Source of the DNA: Rhodococcoides trifolii | GTDB lineage: Bacteria; Actinomycetota; Actinomycetes; Mycobacteriales; Mycobacteriaceae | Assembly (NCBI RefSeq): GCF_014635345.1 | Contig: NZ_BMCU01000002.1 | Coordinates: 1-64,000, forward strand | Direction: 5' to 3' | Length of the DNA: 64,000 nt | Shown: in pieces, positions 17,173 through 26,265 of the stretch | Numbering within the stretch: position 1 is the stretch's first letter | Layout: every line of letters starts with the position of its first letter | Translations under genes and position numbers: made by a program | The notes under the pieces: generated by a model | What the model was told of the DNA's origin: nothing | Database searches by the model: none | The model's input: the letters and a program-made list of their open reading frames with translations, nothing else

Positions 17173-17535
17173 TCATCGAGAACGAGAACCGGACGACGTC
17201 CATCCTGGAGGGACGCACACAACCTGGTGAGCCAGGGCCTCAGGCTTCACGTGCTCGTCCTTGCTGCACCGAAACATCGGGCCAGCCTGCGAGTCGAGGA
17301 GGACTCTGAGATGGGAATCCGCGTGGTAGATCCACCACCCGCTCATCGCCGACGGATCGTCCGACATCCGTGCCCCCTCCCAGGCCCGCCACAGCGAGTC
17401 GAGACGCAGCACGACTTCGTTGTGCCGCCACCATTGCGGACACCACACCAGCCCGCGCCCGTTCACACTGGTCAGCCGTCGTGTGATGGTTTGGGAGAAC
17501 CAGAGTTCGAACCACTCGTTCATGTCGTCGTACAT
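17173..17535 (-). CDS. DUF4913 protein
   Basis: A 120-aa soluble protein matching the DUF4913 pattern: WCPQWWRHNEVVLRLDSLWR, AWEGAR, then GWWIYHADSHLRVLLDSQAG with GPMFRC. This family is of unknown function and is found almost only in actinobacterial conjugative elements near T4SS genes. The C-terminal tail (VCVPPGWTSSGSRSR) may lie beyond the domain. The gene starts 32 bases after the coupling-protein gene ends, so it is probably the distal gene of the transfer operon. Confidence 0.75.
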   Translation of the reverse strand: MYDDMNEWFELWFSQTITRRLTSVNGRGLVWCPQWWRHNEVVLRLDSLWRAWEGARMSDDPSAMSGWWIYHADSHLRVLLDSQAGPMFRCSKDEHVKPEALAHQVVCVPPGWTSSGSRSR

Positions 17536-17567
17536 TGGCCGCTCCGGTGCCTACGGCGCAGGAACGG

Positions 17568-19415
17568 TCACGGTAGAACACCGCTTCCGCTCTTGGTGAG
17601 TTCGACCGGGCCAGTCGAAGTCGGTTGTGTGGCAACCCCGTAAGCGAGTAGGGACCGGTTGATTGCGTCGGCCCACTGAGTGTCGGACCAGAAAACCTTC
17701 CGGGCCAGAATCGGCGCGTTGCCGGACGAGATGACCAACATCCTGTCCTTGGGCAGGCCGGCTAAGTCCGTCACTGTGAGTATCGGCTCCTTGATCCAAG
17801 ACTGCGAGGTCGACGTCGAGTCACGTCCACCGAGCAATCCAGACCCGCTGTGGCTGGTCGTCCACCGTTCCGAGTCCTGGTCACCGACCAGAGTCGACAA
17901 CTCCCGCAAGTAATCCGTGTCGTCGAGCCCGCCTCCGTACAGGTGGAAGTTGGATGCCTGGCGCATCTCCGATAGTCGCGCCTTACCCCAAACTTCGGCG
18001 GCCTGAGCAGGGGACTGAAGGATGGTCAGGATGTTGATTCCCTGAGAACCGAAGTGGCTGTACCACTTCGGGAGCTCGCGAAGTCGGCACACGTTCGCTG
18101 CCTCGTCCAGCACGGCTACCAGCGGTGTCGTAAGCCGCCCATTCGGGCTTCGCCGAGCCTCGACTGTCGCCGCATCGAAGACGGTTCCCACGAGTGCGGT
18201 CGTCAACGGCGAGGCGGAGTCGGGACCCTCCATCGACAACGCGTAGAGGGTGTCGGTCGTTGAGGCAAATTGCGCCGGAACAAACTCCGGGTTGTCGTGG
18301 GTGAGCCGCAGCTGTCCGAGAGCACTGTCGCCATCGAAGAGTTGGCGGCGCGGCGGGAGAACGGACGATGCATAGTGCTGGTCCGCAAGCACCGCGAGGA
18401 ACCGCCGTGCCATGTCGTACAGACCGTCCTTCTGGCGTGGATTGAGTCCCTGCGCGGTTTCGATGCGGAGCGCAGCCATTTGGTGTCCACGAACGCGCAA
18501 CATGTCCTTGGCCAATTCGTTGTCGTCAGAAGATAGCCAGCCGTACACGTGGAGCAGGTCGCCGTCGCCGACAGCAGCGGCAAGCATGTACAGAGCGAGG
18601 AGCTCCTGCGCCCCGCCGTCGAAGTAGGCGTCGACTCGAGCGCTGTCCTCTCGAGACGCGGACACGAAGTACGACGCGAGCTTCTGCGCACCTTTGAGGT
18701 TGGTGATGTCGCGCAACGGGTTCCACCACCACGGTTGGCCGGAGCCGAGCGAGTCGCCGGTGATGTGTTGCAGGTCGGAGACCCACACGGTCCCGAGTTC
18801 TTCTCGGACGCCTCTGGTGTGGTCGTGCAGATCTCGCTTGTTCGACGTACCCAGGGCGGGCCCGGGAGCCGCACACATGGCGGGAATTGCCAGGGCCGAT
18901 GACTTCCCCATTCGTGTCCCAGCGAAGCACACCAGCATGTCCTCCCACGACATGTAAAGCGATCGGTTGCCGACGACCGTTCGGGCTACCTCGATCCCGA
19001 TGACGCTGACGTTTCCCGGCTCAGAGGTCGGTCGCAATCGTGCCGACTTTTCAGCGGCTTGTGAACCGGTCACCTCGCGGAGCAGTTTCGGTGATGCCAT
19101 CGAGTGAGCTTTGTCGTCGACACCGTGGTCTCGCCCTTGTCGGCGCCAGGCGATCACGAGGCTTGCTGAGACGAGGATGGTCAGAAGAGACGCAATCAGC
19201 GTGGCTGTAGACGCAACCGGCCAGACGGCGTCGCCGGAGGCCACCTGAACAAGTGCGGCCACCGGGTTTGGGGGTATCGGGTCGTCGACTCGTTGAACCC
19301 AGCGACCGAAGCGGAACGACGCGTAGACAAGCGCGATCAGGCCGAGAAGCCCGAAGGTCGCACCGCCGTGAACCATCGACGATCTATCTCGTGACGCGGG
19401 CCCGTTCTTCACCAC
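17568..19415 (-). CDS. type IV coupling protein (VirD4/TraD-like)
   Basis: A 615-aa membrane ATPase. Two N-terminal helices (about residues 20-38 and 66-90) precede the motor domain. Walker A is CFAGTRMGKSSA (about 163-174), Walker B is LVAVLDEAANV, and the sequence LREIPKWYSH-like LRELPKWYSHFGSQGINILT followed by LQSPAQA is typical of the TraM-recognition/TraD C-terminal region. Coupling proteins pass the relaxase-DNA complex to the secretion channel. The GTG at 19415 overlaps the preceding gene by 7 bases; ATG 19376 is an alternative start. The order within a T4SS operon supports the call. Confidence 0.88.
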   Translation of the reverse strand: MVKNGPASRDRSSMVHGGATFGLLGLIALVYASFRFGRWVQRVDDPIPPNPVAALVQVASGDAVWPVASTATLIASLLTILVSASLVIAWRRQGRDHGVDDKAHSMASPKLLREVTGSQAAEKSARLRPTSEPGNVSVIGIEVARTVVGNRSLYMSWEDMLVCFAGTRMGKSSALAIPAMCAAPGPALGTSNKRDLHDHTRGVREELGTVWVSDLQHITGDSLGSGQPWWWNPLRDITNLKGAQKLASYFVSASREDSARVDAYFDGGAQELLALYMLAAAVGDGDLLHVYGWLSSDDNELAKDMLRVRGHQMAALRIETAQGLNPRQKDGLYDMARRFLAVLADQHYASSVLPPRRQLFDGDSALGQLRLTHDNPEFVPAQFASTTDTLYALSMEGPDSASPLTTALVGTVFDAATVEARRSPNGRLTTPLVAVLDEAANVCRLRELPKWYSHFGSQGINILTILQSPAQAAEVWGKARLSEMRQASNFHLYGGGLDDTDYLRELSTLVGDQDSERWTTSHSGSGLLGGRDSTSTSQSWIKEPILTVTDLAGLPKDRMLVISSGNAPILARKVFWSDTQWADAINRSLLAYGVATQPTSTGPVELTKSGSGVLP

Positions 19416-20038
19416 GACGCATCGATTCCGTTGTCGCGCTGGGCCTCGAATCCAGGTCTGTGAAGCGGTGAAAGTTCGTTGCCGGAAGCGGAGTTTCGTC
19501 GCTTCGTGCCGACCGACTGGCTGGCGCTCAGCAGCTCGCTGATAGCGGGGTCCGGGTATGGGCGTGCTCGAATCTCGTCGAGCGTATCCAGTGCTGAGAC
19601 CTCAGCAAGCGCTTTTCCGCCGGCTACCGTCACCGGAACCTCGGCGAACGCCAGGTGTCGCACCAGCTCCGGATCGATTCCGGCTGACGCCAGTTCGCTC
19701 TGCCAGGCGTCGACATGCGCCGTATTGGTTGCCTCGATGTACGACGCTGTGGCCAGCTCGCTGATCGTCGCCCGGTCAACTCGATGTTCCGCGGCTCGCG
19801 CCTCGTCGCGCGCCGTTTCGGCTGCGGCCAGATACGCCGCCGCGACGTCGGAGCGTGACAAGCCGTGGTGGTTCGAGACCCAGAACTCCCGAACCCTCGT
19901 CATCGTGGCTCGACGATCGTCTACGGGCGATTCGGCGCGGTCGCCGACAAGTTGTTCGGCCGCTGTTTTGGTCATCCGGTAGATCGTTGCCGCTCGCTGG
20001 AGCGCGGCGGTCTGGGGGAGTAGTTCAGGTGCAGTCAT
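19409..20038 (-). CDS. conjugation-operon protein of unknown function
   Basis: A 209-aa, mainly helical protein without signal peptide or membrane segment. The segment VAAAYLAAAETARDEARAAE followed by HRVDRATISELATASYIEA suggests amphipathic helices or coiled coil. I recognise no family. It sits between the VirB4-like ATPase (37 bases upstream) and the coupling protein (7-base overlap), so it is co-transcribed with both and may be a cytosolic adaptor. That role is only inferred from position. Confidence 0.65.
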   Translation of the reverse strand: MTAPELLPQTAALQRAATIYRMTKTAAEQLVGDRAESPVDDRRATMTRVREFWVSNHHGLSRSDVAAAYLAAAETARDEARAAEHRVDRATISELATASYIEATNTAHVDAWQSELASAGIDPELVRHLAFAEVPVTVAGGKALAEVSALDTLDEIRARPYPDPAISELLSASQSVGTKRRNSASGNELSPLHRPGFEAQRDNGIDASW

Positions 20039-20075
20039 GAGTGCCTCGCATGCGTTGGAGGAGAAAGGGGTTCAC

Positions 20076-21689
20076 CTAGGCCACCCGTCCGCGGCGTAGG
20101 TGGGCGATGACGTCGCTGCGCTCGATATCGGCGAACGCTTGATCGGTGTCGTAGAGGACCTGCTCAGAACGGGTCAAGGTCACCGCGACCGGTAGGCCCA
20201 AGCGGGCACCGGATTTGATGATGTACTTCCCGCGGCCTGGGTGCGCTTGTCCAGGAACCCATGTCGGTGGTGCTTGCCAGGACGCGAGTAGCGAGCGTTC
20301 ACGATTTGTTAGGGGACTGATTTCGTTGACCCTGCTCAGCTCGGCGTGATCCATGCCGCCGTACACCTTGATTCCGTTGCGGGCAGCCAGGCCTTTGGCC
20401 TTGGCTCTGTCCTGTTCTGTCGGGAGGGCGTCGAGGTCTGTCATTGAGTGGGTCGAATATGCCGTGACCACGCCGTCGTTGCGGTCCATTCGGGTGCCGC
20501 GGTCCATCAGATCGACGAGGCCGGAACCGGATCGCAGTGCGCGCCACATCTCGTCTCTGGGCACGTAGATGTTCCGGCGGGTCCCTACTGCTTGTTGGGA
20601 GTCGATGACGGCGGAGCACCATGCCTGGGCGCATAGCATTGCTGCAGCAACGACGTCGCTGGAATCGCGCTCGATTGCTTTGAGCCCCAGGGACAGGGCG
20701 GGACTGTCTCTGCTTATCTCGAAGCTGGACGGGCGGTCGAACAATCCGCGGATGGGTCCTTCGACCATGAGCCGCAGCGTGTTTCGGAAGTCTCTGGTCT
20801 CGCGTCGGTAGTCGAAGTCGTTGTCGGCGACTATGACATCTCGAAGGGCCTGCGGCCCTTGGGTCATCACGTTCAGAATGTCTGGGATCGTGTGGTCGAG
20901 ACCGTACGTTTCGCGTGCGTCGTCGACGAGGTCTACGGCCCGGGCGAGGTACAGGCGCCAGGTGGGGTCGAGACGCTTGGATCCGCCGATGACCAACAGG
21001 CCCTCGAGTAAGTCGAGTCGCCGCGTTCGCGCGGTCTCGAGGAGCTGGTCCTTGGTGGAACCGGTGGCTGCGGTGATGGCGTCTCTCATGGGACCGAGGT
21101 CGAGTGGATTGACGCAATGCAGCCCTCGTCCGACCTCGAACACCTGCCCGCCCATTGCGTTGACCAGGGGTGTGTATTCGTTCTTCAGGTCGCCGGGAAC
21201 CACCATCATGAATCCGAAGCCGACCAGTCCCATCCCCAGTCTCTTGAGCAATGTGGACTTGCCGACGCCGGGTTGCATCTGAACCCAGATGCCGGTGTTG
21301 GTGACCAATCCGTCCTTTAGCCATTGGGCGGGATCAAGACCTATGGGCTCGGCTGTGTGTAAGTGGCGGCCGAGGGGAACACCCCGCACCTGCGCTCCGG
21401 CTGCTGCTGCGAACGGGTAGAGGCCGGCGAGCTGAGCGGTGGTTCCTTGCCACAAGCTTCCTCGGTCGACATTCGGCTGGTAGCCGCCGCGAGCGCGTCG
21501 GTGGCCTCTCACTGGCGGGATTTCACCAGGTAGATACCCAGCAGGCATGTAGTCGAAGATGGCGTTGTCGCGGTTCTGACCGGTCATCCCGGCCACGTGG
21601 TGAGTGCGGTAGGCCGGGGCTACTCCGACCCGAGAAAGCAGACGTTCCAGTAGAGGTGCGCCATCGTAACTTGTTGCTCTTGTGTTCAT
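20076..21689 (-). CDS. VirB4/TraU-like conjugation ATPase
   Basis: A 537-aa cytosolic ATPase. Walker A is WVQMQPGVGKSTLLKRLG (about residues 135-152). It is followed by GLHCVNPLDLGPMRDAITAA, and a Walker B-like region RRNIYVPRDEMWRALRSGSG with the R-x-G-T-R-M-D-R-N loop typical of VirB4/TraC ATPases. It powers assembly or function of the transfer channel. ATG 21689 is chosen over upstream options because GGGGAGC lies 5 bases before it. The start is 1 base from the stop of the SCO6880 gene, so the two are tightly coupled. Confidence 0.85.
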   Translation of the reverse strand: MNTRATSYDGAPLLERLLSRVGVAPAYRTHHVAGMTGQNRDNAIFDYMPAGYLPGEIPPVRGHRRARGGYQPNVDRGSLWQGTTAQLAGLYPFAAAAGAQVRGVPLGRHLHTAEPIGLDPAQWLKDGLVTNTGIWVQMQPGVGKSTLLKRLGMGLVGFGFMMVVPGDLKNEYTPLVNAMGGQVFEVGRGLHCVNPLDLGPMRDAITAATGSTKDQLLETARTRRLDLLEGLLVIGGSKRLDPTWRLYLARAVDLVDDARETYGLDHTIPDILNVMTQGPQALRDVIVADNDFDYRRETRDFRNTLRLMVEGPIRGLFDRPSSFEISRDSPALSLGLKAIERDSSDVVAAAMLCAQAWCSAVIDSQQAVGTRRNIYVPRDEMWRALRSGSGLVDLMDRGTRMDRNDGVVTAYSTHSMTDLDALPTEQDRAKAKGLAARNGIKVYGGMDHAELSRVNEISPLTNRERSLLASWQAPPTWVPGQAHPGRGKYIIKSGARLGLPVAVTLTRSEQVLYDTDQAFADIERSDVIAHLRRGRVA

Positions 21690-21690
21690 T

Positions 21691-23187
21691 TCATGCTCCC
21701 CATCGCTCTGTTCCCGGACGGCCGAGCGCCTGCGTCGGGTCGATCCCCCACCCCATCGACACGGCGAACATCGCGGCCTGCGATCCGCGAGCACGGCGAA
21801 GGCGAATCTTGGAGGTCCCGGCTCGTTCTTCGACGTCGGCCACCGCGGTGTCGAGCAAATCGGGGTTGGCGACGGTCGTGGTGACGTAGAGCGTGAACCG
21901 ACCTACGCCGGCTCCCATCGACTCGTCGCGAGTGTCGGCCCGTGCCTTGGCTCGGTCGTCCCGATCCCGCTGCGTCTCGTCTCGTTTGGTCTTCTGAGCC
22001 CAGAATGCGCGGAGTGTCCCGCCGGTCACCTCGTTTTCCAGAACGTCGGCGGCCTCCGCGGCGCCGTACGGGCGGTAGACGATCGACACGCGCCGATAGA
22101 ACGGGCCGGGCGCCAGCAGGGGGAGAAGGACGGAGGATCGAAAGATACCTTCTGGAGGTGCCTCCAATACCCAGGAGACATGGTGGCCCGAGTCGGTGCG
22201 GTAGACGTTGTCGGTCCCACCGGTCCGGATCGGGCCCGCGTCGCGCCAAGAAAGAAGTTCGCCGTCGTCGTCGACAGGGGAGTCGGACGCGAGGACATCG
22301 CCTCGAATCGCCGGGTCGAATTGCGCACGCATACGTCTGATCACCCATGCTGTTGTTGCCCTACCTCGGACCGCAGCGCCGGACGATGACAATGCCGACT
22401 CGATGCCCGGCAACCATCGAACGACCTGCACTGCGGCTTCGGTAAGGTCGGTCGGTTTAGGAGTGAACTTGCTCGGGTCGAAATGCACTGTAACGCAGGT
22501 AGATACGTCAGCAGTCGTGGCACCTCGTCGGGGCACGAGTTCGTGGAGGATCTCTTTGCATATCGCAGGAGCGGTGGGAGCGATACGGCCGAGGGTGTAG
22601 TCGCGTTGATTGACACCACCGGTGGGCGATGATTCGACGTCGAAGCTGACGTGGTCGATGAAGCGCTTATATCCGAAGTCAGCCAACATAGACCCGTAAG
22701 TTGACACCCAGGTCTCCGCATCTCGATCGTCAGCCAATGCGAGCCCTACAGGAGATACTCGTAGCCGGGCTGACATGAGGCCAGTTCGCCTGTTCCACAT
22801 GAGAATCTGTCGACCACCGCGCCCGTCTTCGACGTCCAAGGGCAGGAGGGGTCCCGCCACGCCGGGCAGTGAGTCTCCGCGATCGACTGTCGACAGCGGG
22901 CCGGCGGCGAATTGATCGCTTCCCTCGGCTCGCGACCTCCAACCCCGACCGATCCAGAGTGCGCGGTCTACCAATGTTCGGTCGGATCGCCCGAACGGTA
23001 TTACCGCTATTGCCAGAATCGGAACCGATACCAGCGATGCCAGCAAGGCTGCAGTGCGAGAGATTTGAAGTACGGCGACGAGCGCGACGACGACGCACGC
23101 AACTATGGCGGTTTGTCTGCCGGTCCAGTTTCGGACGAAGGAACGTCCGCGGGCCTGCCTCAGTCGGCCGAAAGTCGTGGCAGTCAT
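21691..23187 (-). CDS. SCO6880-family conjugation membrane protein
   Basis: A 498-aa protein with two N-terminal membrane helices (about residues 25-62: TAIVACVVVALVAVLQI, LASLVSVPILAIAVIPFG) as in PrgI-like components, then a large cytoplasmic region (ILMWNRRTGLMSARLRVSP, WVSTYGSMLADFGYKRFIDH). This matches the SCO6880 family, the actinobacterial counterpart of the PrgI/VirB3 and N-terminal VirB4 part of Gram-positive T4SS. Its immediate linkage to the VirB4-like ATPase supports a joint complex at the inner face of the membrane. Confidence 0.82.
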   Translation of the reverse strand: MTATTFGRLRQARGRSFVRNWTGRQTAIVACVVVALVAVLQISRTAALLASLVSVPILAIAVIPFGRSDRTLVDRALWIGRGWRSRAEGSDQFAAGPLSTVDRGDSLPGVAGPLLPLDVEDGRGGRQILMWNRRTGLMSARLRVSPVGLALADDRDAETWVSTYGSMLADFGYKRFIDHVSFDVESSPTGGVNQRDYTLGRIAPTAPAICKEILHELVPRRGATTADVSTCVTVHFDPSKFTPKPTDLTEAAVQVVRWLPGIESALSSSGAAVRGRATTAWVIRRMRAQFDPAIRGDVLASDSPVDDDGELLSWRDAGPIRTGGTDNVYRTDSGHHVSWVLEAPPEGIFRSSVLLPLLAPGPFYRRVSIVYRPYGAAEAADVLENEVTGGTLRAFWAQKTKRDETQRDRDDRAKARADTRDESMGAGVGRFTLYVTTTVANPDLLDTAVADVEERAGTSKIRLRRARGSQAAMFAVSMGWGIDPTQALGRPGTERWGA

Positions 23188-23206
23188 CGGGATACCTTTC
23201 TGACGG

Positions 23207-24628
23207 TCATGATGTAGCTGGCCCTTCCGTGTCGTCGCCGCGCATGGTGGCGGCTGCAGATTCGCCGGCGTCGTGCACGGCCCGCCCGGCGGTATGAATT
23301 GCGGTCACCGCGGCCTCCGCCGCCAGAGCAGCTCCACCGGTAGCTGCACCCGCAGCTGCCGTGGTGCCGGCGCTTCCGGTTGCTGCGGCAGCTCCGACGT
23401 TCTCTGCGTCCTGTGCTCCGACGCCGCTGGCTGCGTTTCCATCCCCGCCCGTTGAGGACGGGTTTTCTGACTTGTCCCACTCAGCTGGTTTTGCAGCAGC
23501 GTTGGGCGATTCCCAGGGTTGACCATCCGGAAGGTTGTGGCCGCCAGGGCCGGGATCGATGTCCGAAGGTCCTGTCCCGGGGCCGTTGTTCTCCATGTAG
23601 GAACTCATGGGATCGGAGCTGTGCGTCGTACCGCTGTCCGTTGAGCCGGACTGAGTGCTCTCACGCAGCAGATCACTGCCCCCGAGCGCCACGGATGCAA
23701 GCCCAGCCGCCAACGCGCCCGACGAACCGCCTGCCACAGCAGAACCGCCGACCCAGGAAAAGAACTTCATCATGGCCGGGAGCGCAATTACTGCGATACA
23801 GAGGACCATGGTGCCGACGATGACCGATTGCACCTGGTTTCCGGTCGTCTCGTTGCCCACGAGGGTGAAGCCGAGGGTGTAGATCATGGCGGCCATCGGC
23901 TTGTAGAGGACCAGGGCAATGAGCGAGGACGCGATTCGAGGAAACCACTGACGTCCCCACGGGAACAACTGTCCTGCCGCAGCGATCGAAATCATCGCTG
24001 CGAGAACGATGATGCCGCCCTGTCGGATGAATCCGAACACCCATTGGATCAGGGACAGCACCCAGACTATGAGGGCAATCAGTGCGAGCATGGCGGGGTT
24101 GTTGATCGCGGTGATACCCAGCATTTTGGAGACGTCAGGGCCGAAGTTCTTGGCGCCATCCGAAACGAGTGCGTTAGCGGCCGCGTCGCCGGCGGACAGC
24201 GCTTGCGACAGAACAAGAAGGGCCAGGGACGAGATGACCATGTATTTGACCGCACCGGAGAGCATCTCGACCAACGGCGCGCCTCGGCGCGTTATGGCAA
24301 GCAGGAGAGAGGTGCACAGCACGCCGGCCATCAGGATGAACGTGATCACGACCTGAATCGGCCGTGCCTGGGACAGAAGGCCGGCGGGCTCGATGTTGAT
24401 CGAATCAGTGGAGATCCACCACGTCATGGAGGACGTCAGGATGTCGCCCGCGGCCTGGCCGATCCATTCCGCGAACTTCTCGAACGTCCCCGAGGCAGCT
24501 GAGATGGCGGGCGCCGCGAGTGCTTGTCCAGCGCGATCTGCGATGGCGCCCGCGGCGTCTCGGCATGCCGTCAGGTTGGCCCCGGTCGCACATCGTGCGC
24601 CGTTGCTGATGGTGTCCCACCAACTCAT
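23207..24628 (-). CDS. VirB6/TrbL-like polytopic conjugation protein
   Basis: A 473-aa protein with about six membrane helices in the first 320 residues (e.g. IQVVITFILMAGVLCTSLLL, YMVISSLALLVLSQALS, MLALIALIVWVLSLIQWVFG, IIVLAAMISIAAAGQLF) and a long Ala/Gly/Ser-rich acidic tail. The N-terminal extracytoplasmic part has paired cysteines (ARCATGANLTACRDAAG). Topology and context fit the channel-forming VirB6/TrbL class; sequence alone is not diagnostic. ATG 24628 has GAGGGAGG just upstream. Confidence 0.75.
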   Translation of the reverse strand: MSWWDTISNGARCATGANLTACRDAAGAIADRAGQALAAPAISAASGTFEKFAEWIGQAAGDILTSSMTWWISTDSINIEPAGLLSQARPIQVVITFILMAGVLCTSLLLAITRRGAPLVEMLSGAVKYMVISSLALLVLSQALSAGDAAANALVSDGAKNFGPDVSKMLGITAINNPAMLALIALIVWVLSLIQWVFGFIRQGGIIVLAAMISIAAAGQLFPWGRQWFPRIASSLIALVLYKPMAAMIYTLGFTLVGNETTGNQVQSVIVGTMVLCIAVIALPAMMKFFSWVGGSAVAGGSSGALAAGLASVALGGSDLLRESTQSGSTDSGTTHSSDPMSSYMENNGPGTGPSDIDPGPGGHNLPDGQPWESPNAAAKPAEWDKSENPSSTGGDGNAASGVGAQDAENVGAAAATGSAGTTAAAGAATGGAALAAEAAVTAIHTAGRAVHDAGESAAATMRGDDTEGPATS

Positions 24629-24656
24629 GCGGCCTCCCTCGGCTCGATCGGACGGG

Positions 24657-25400
24657 TCAAAACGGGGTGAACCCGTCGACCCTCGACAGTGACTGGGCAG
24701 CCGCCGTCTCGCTCGGCGCGACCAGCTTCCAGTCGTCGTCCGTCCAAACCACGGTGAACTGGTACGAGTTGTACGAGCCGTCGAACGGGTTGGGCAGGGC
24801 GTACTGGACGGTCGCCTGCGACGGCAGATAAGCGAGCACCTTGAACGCGGAGGGGTGGACGTCTCCGAGCGCGGATGGATCGGGCGATCCACGATGCTGT
24901 TTGACATTTGCCGCTGCGGACGCGTCGAAGACGGTCTGGGCGTCGACCACCTCGGCGTAGTGCGGGCCCAACGCAATGCGGGTTGCAATCTGGTACGCGG
25001 CCACAACCGCTCCTTGGGGAGTCCGGCTGTACCCCGTTGCCGCGCCCGACGTCTCGTTGACGGATCGGGGTCCGTCGGCTGCCGTGAAGGGCAGAGCGAT
25101 GCTGTCCTCCTGACGCCACACCAAGTCGGCAGGCGCTCCGGTCATCCAGTCATCGTCCGAAGGCGACCGGACCTTGCTCAGGTCCTGCTCCGGTAGAGCC
25201 AAATTCGACGAATCGGCCGCTGCAGGGGAAGTCGATTCTGACGGTGCAGGTTGATCCCCGCCGCCGAGAATCGCGAAGCCAGCGACGGCGCTACCCACGA
25301 TCAGTGCAGCGAGGAGAGCAGAGAGCAGCAGACCGCGACGCTTGCTACCGTCGCCGAATTCGCGAGTGACGAGCGGGCTTCTGCCCCGAGCGGTGAGCAC
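24657..25400 (-). CDS. VirB8/TcpC-like conjugation protein (putative)
   Basis: A 247-aa bitopic protein. A short cytosolic part ends in KRRGLLLSALLAALIVGSAV (membrane helix, about residues 20-42). A Ser/Pro linker leads to an extracytoplasmic domain (GAVVAAYQIATRIALG, YQFTVVWTDDDWKLVAPSET) whose NTF2-like pattern is like VirB8/TcpC scaffold domains. GTG 25400 starts 1 base beyond the stop of the preceding gene. The assignment rests on topology and operon position. Confidence 0.7.
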   Translation of the reverse strand: MLTARGRSPLVTREFGDGSKRRGLLLSALLAALIVGSAVAGFAILGGGDQPAPSESTSPAAADSSNLALPEQDLSKVRSPSDDDWMTGAPADLVWRQEDSIALPFTAADGPRSVNETSGAATGYSRTPQGAVVAAYQIATRIALGPHYAEVVDAQTVFDASAAANVKQHRGSPDPSALGDVHPSAFKVLAYLPSQATVQYALPNPFDGSYNSYQFTVVWTDDDWKLVAPSETAAAQSLSRVDGFTPF

Positions 25401-25401
25401 G

Positions 25402-25773
25402 TCAGGAGCCCGTGAACTGTCGAATGAGTTCCGCCGACCCGCCGGCCAGCACTGCGGCACCGAGCGCCCACGGGGCATGTGACAGAGCTGATTTCGCGAC
25501 ATCCGAACGTCCGCGTATGCCTACGCCCATCATGACCGCGGCGAGTAGCAGTCCAATCATTGCCGAGACGTTGCAGGCCGTCTTGAGGTATCCGATCCAG
25601 TCGTTGATCGGCTGCTCGAGTCCTGGGATGGGCTTCGCCGGGGGATCCGGAATGTCCTGCGCGAACAGCGTGACTCCCTGCTCGAGCGTGCGGCGAGGTG
25701 CGTCGACCAGGGCCGCGACGAGTTGTGCGGGCGGAATCGAGGTGACGGCCTCGCTCAGTGTCTGCAGGATCAT
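25402..25773 (-). CDS. small two-helix membrane protein (pilin or channel candidate)
   Basis: A 123-aa protein with two hydrophobic helices in its C-terminal half (NVSAMIGLLLAAVMMGVGI; APWALGAAVLAGGSAELI) and no obvious cleaved signal. Small two-helix proteins in T4SS operons are often VirB2/TrbC-like pilins or channel subunits; I do not see a definite family motif. ATG 25773 overlaps the previous stop (ATGA), and GAGAGAAGG provides the ribosome site. Confidence 0.65.
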   Translation of the reverse strand: MILQTLSEAVTSIPPAQLVAALVDAPRRTLEQGVTLFAQDIPDPPAKPIPGLEQPINDWIGYLKTACNVSAMIGLLLAAVMMGVGIRGRSDVAKSALSHAPWALGAAVLAGGSAELIRQFTGS

Positions 25774-26246
25774 TGTTGTGCCTTCTCTCTTGTGGTCAGG
25801 ACCGCAGTAACCGCCGCGGTCAGTTGTTCCGCAGCGATCTGAACGGGACGAATCCATCGCGGAAGCTCATCCAGGTAGTCGTGCCCGTGCAGCGCCTCAA
25901 AGATGGATGCGTGCGGATCGTCGAGTGACCTCAGCCGGTCGATCCAGGGGATCCGCACGATGTGCGGGATGTTGGGCCGGGCCATCTCGATTCGCTGTTT
26001 CGATGTTCGCGGCCAGGGCAGGGGACCGTCATCGACAACGACCAGGACAGGCGGACGGCCCTGCGACATGCTGGCTGCAATGGACTGCGCAATCTGGCTG
26101 GGGACGGACCGACACACGAGCACGTCGACGGTCTCACCGTGACGTCGCACTCCGTAGTCGCTCCTGATGTCGAGAAGTGTGGCTGCGAGTGTGGTTCCGA
26201 CGCCGCCGGCGACGCCGCTGACGTGGGGGATACGGATTTCCGTCAT
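25770..26246 (-). CDS. ParA/MinD-like conjugation protein with degenerate P-loop
   Basis: A 158-aa protein. It starts IRIPHVSGVAGGVGTTLAAT, a GGVGTT-type loop like the ParA/TraA-type P-loop but without the catalytic Lys, and has a strand-Asp-Asp pattern VLVVVDDGPLPWP in place of Walker B. A half-length, Lys-less version is unlikely to hydrolyse ATP. It lies between the cell-wall hydrolase (20 bases) and the two-helix protein (4-base overlap). Possibly it positions the transfer machine; this is inference. Confidence 0.6.
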   Translation of the reverse strand: MTEIRIPHVSGVAGGVGTTLAATLLDIRSDYGVRRHGETVDVLVCRSVPSQIAQSIAASMSQGRPPVLVVVDDGPLPWPRTSKQRIEMARPNIPHIVRIPWIDRLRSLDDPHASIFEALHGHDYLDELPRWIRPVQIAAEQLTAAVTAVLTTREKAQQ

Positions 26247-26265
26247 GTGAGCTCCTTGATTCGCG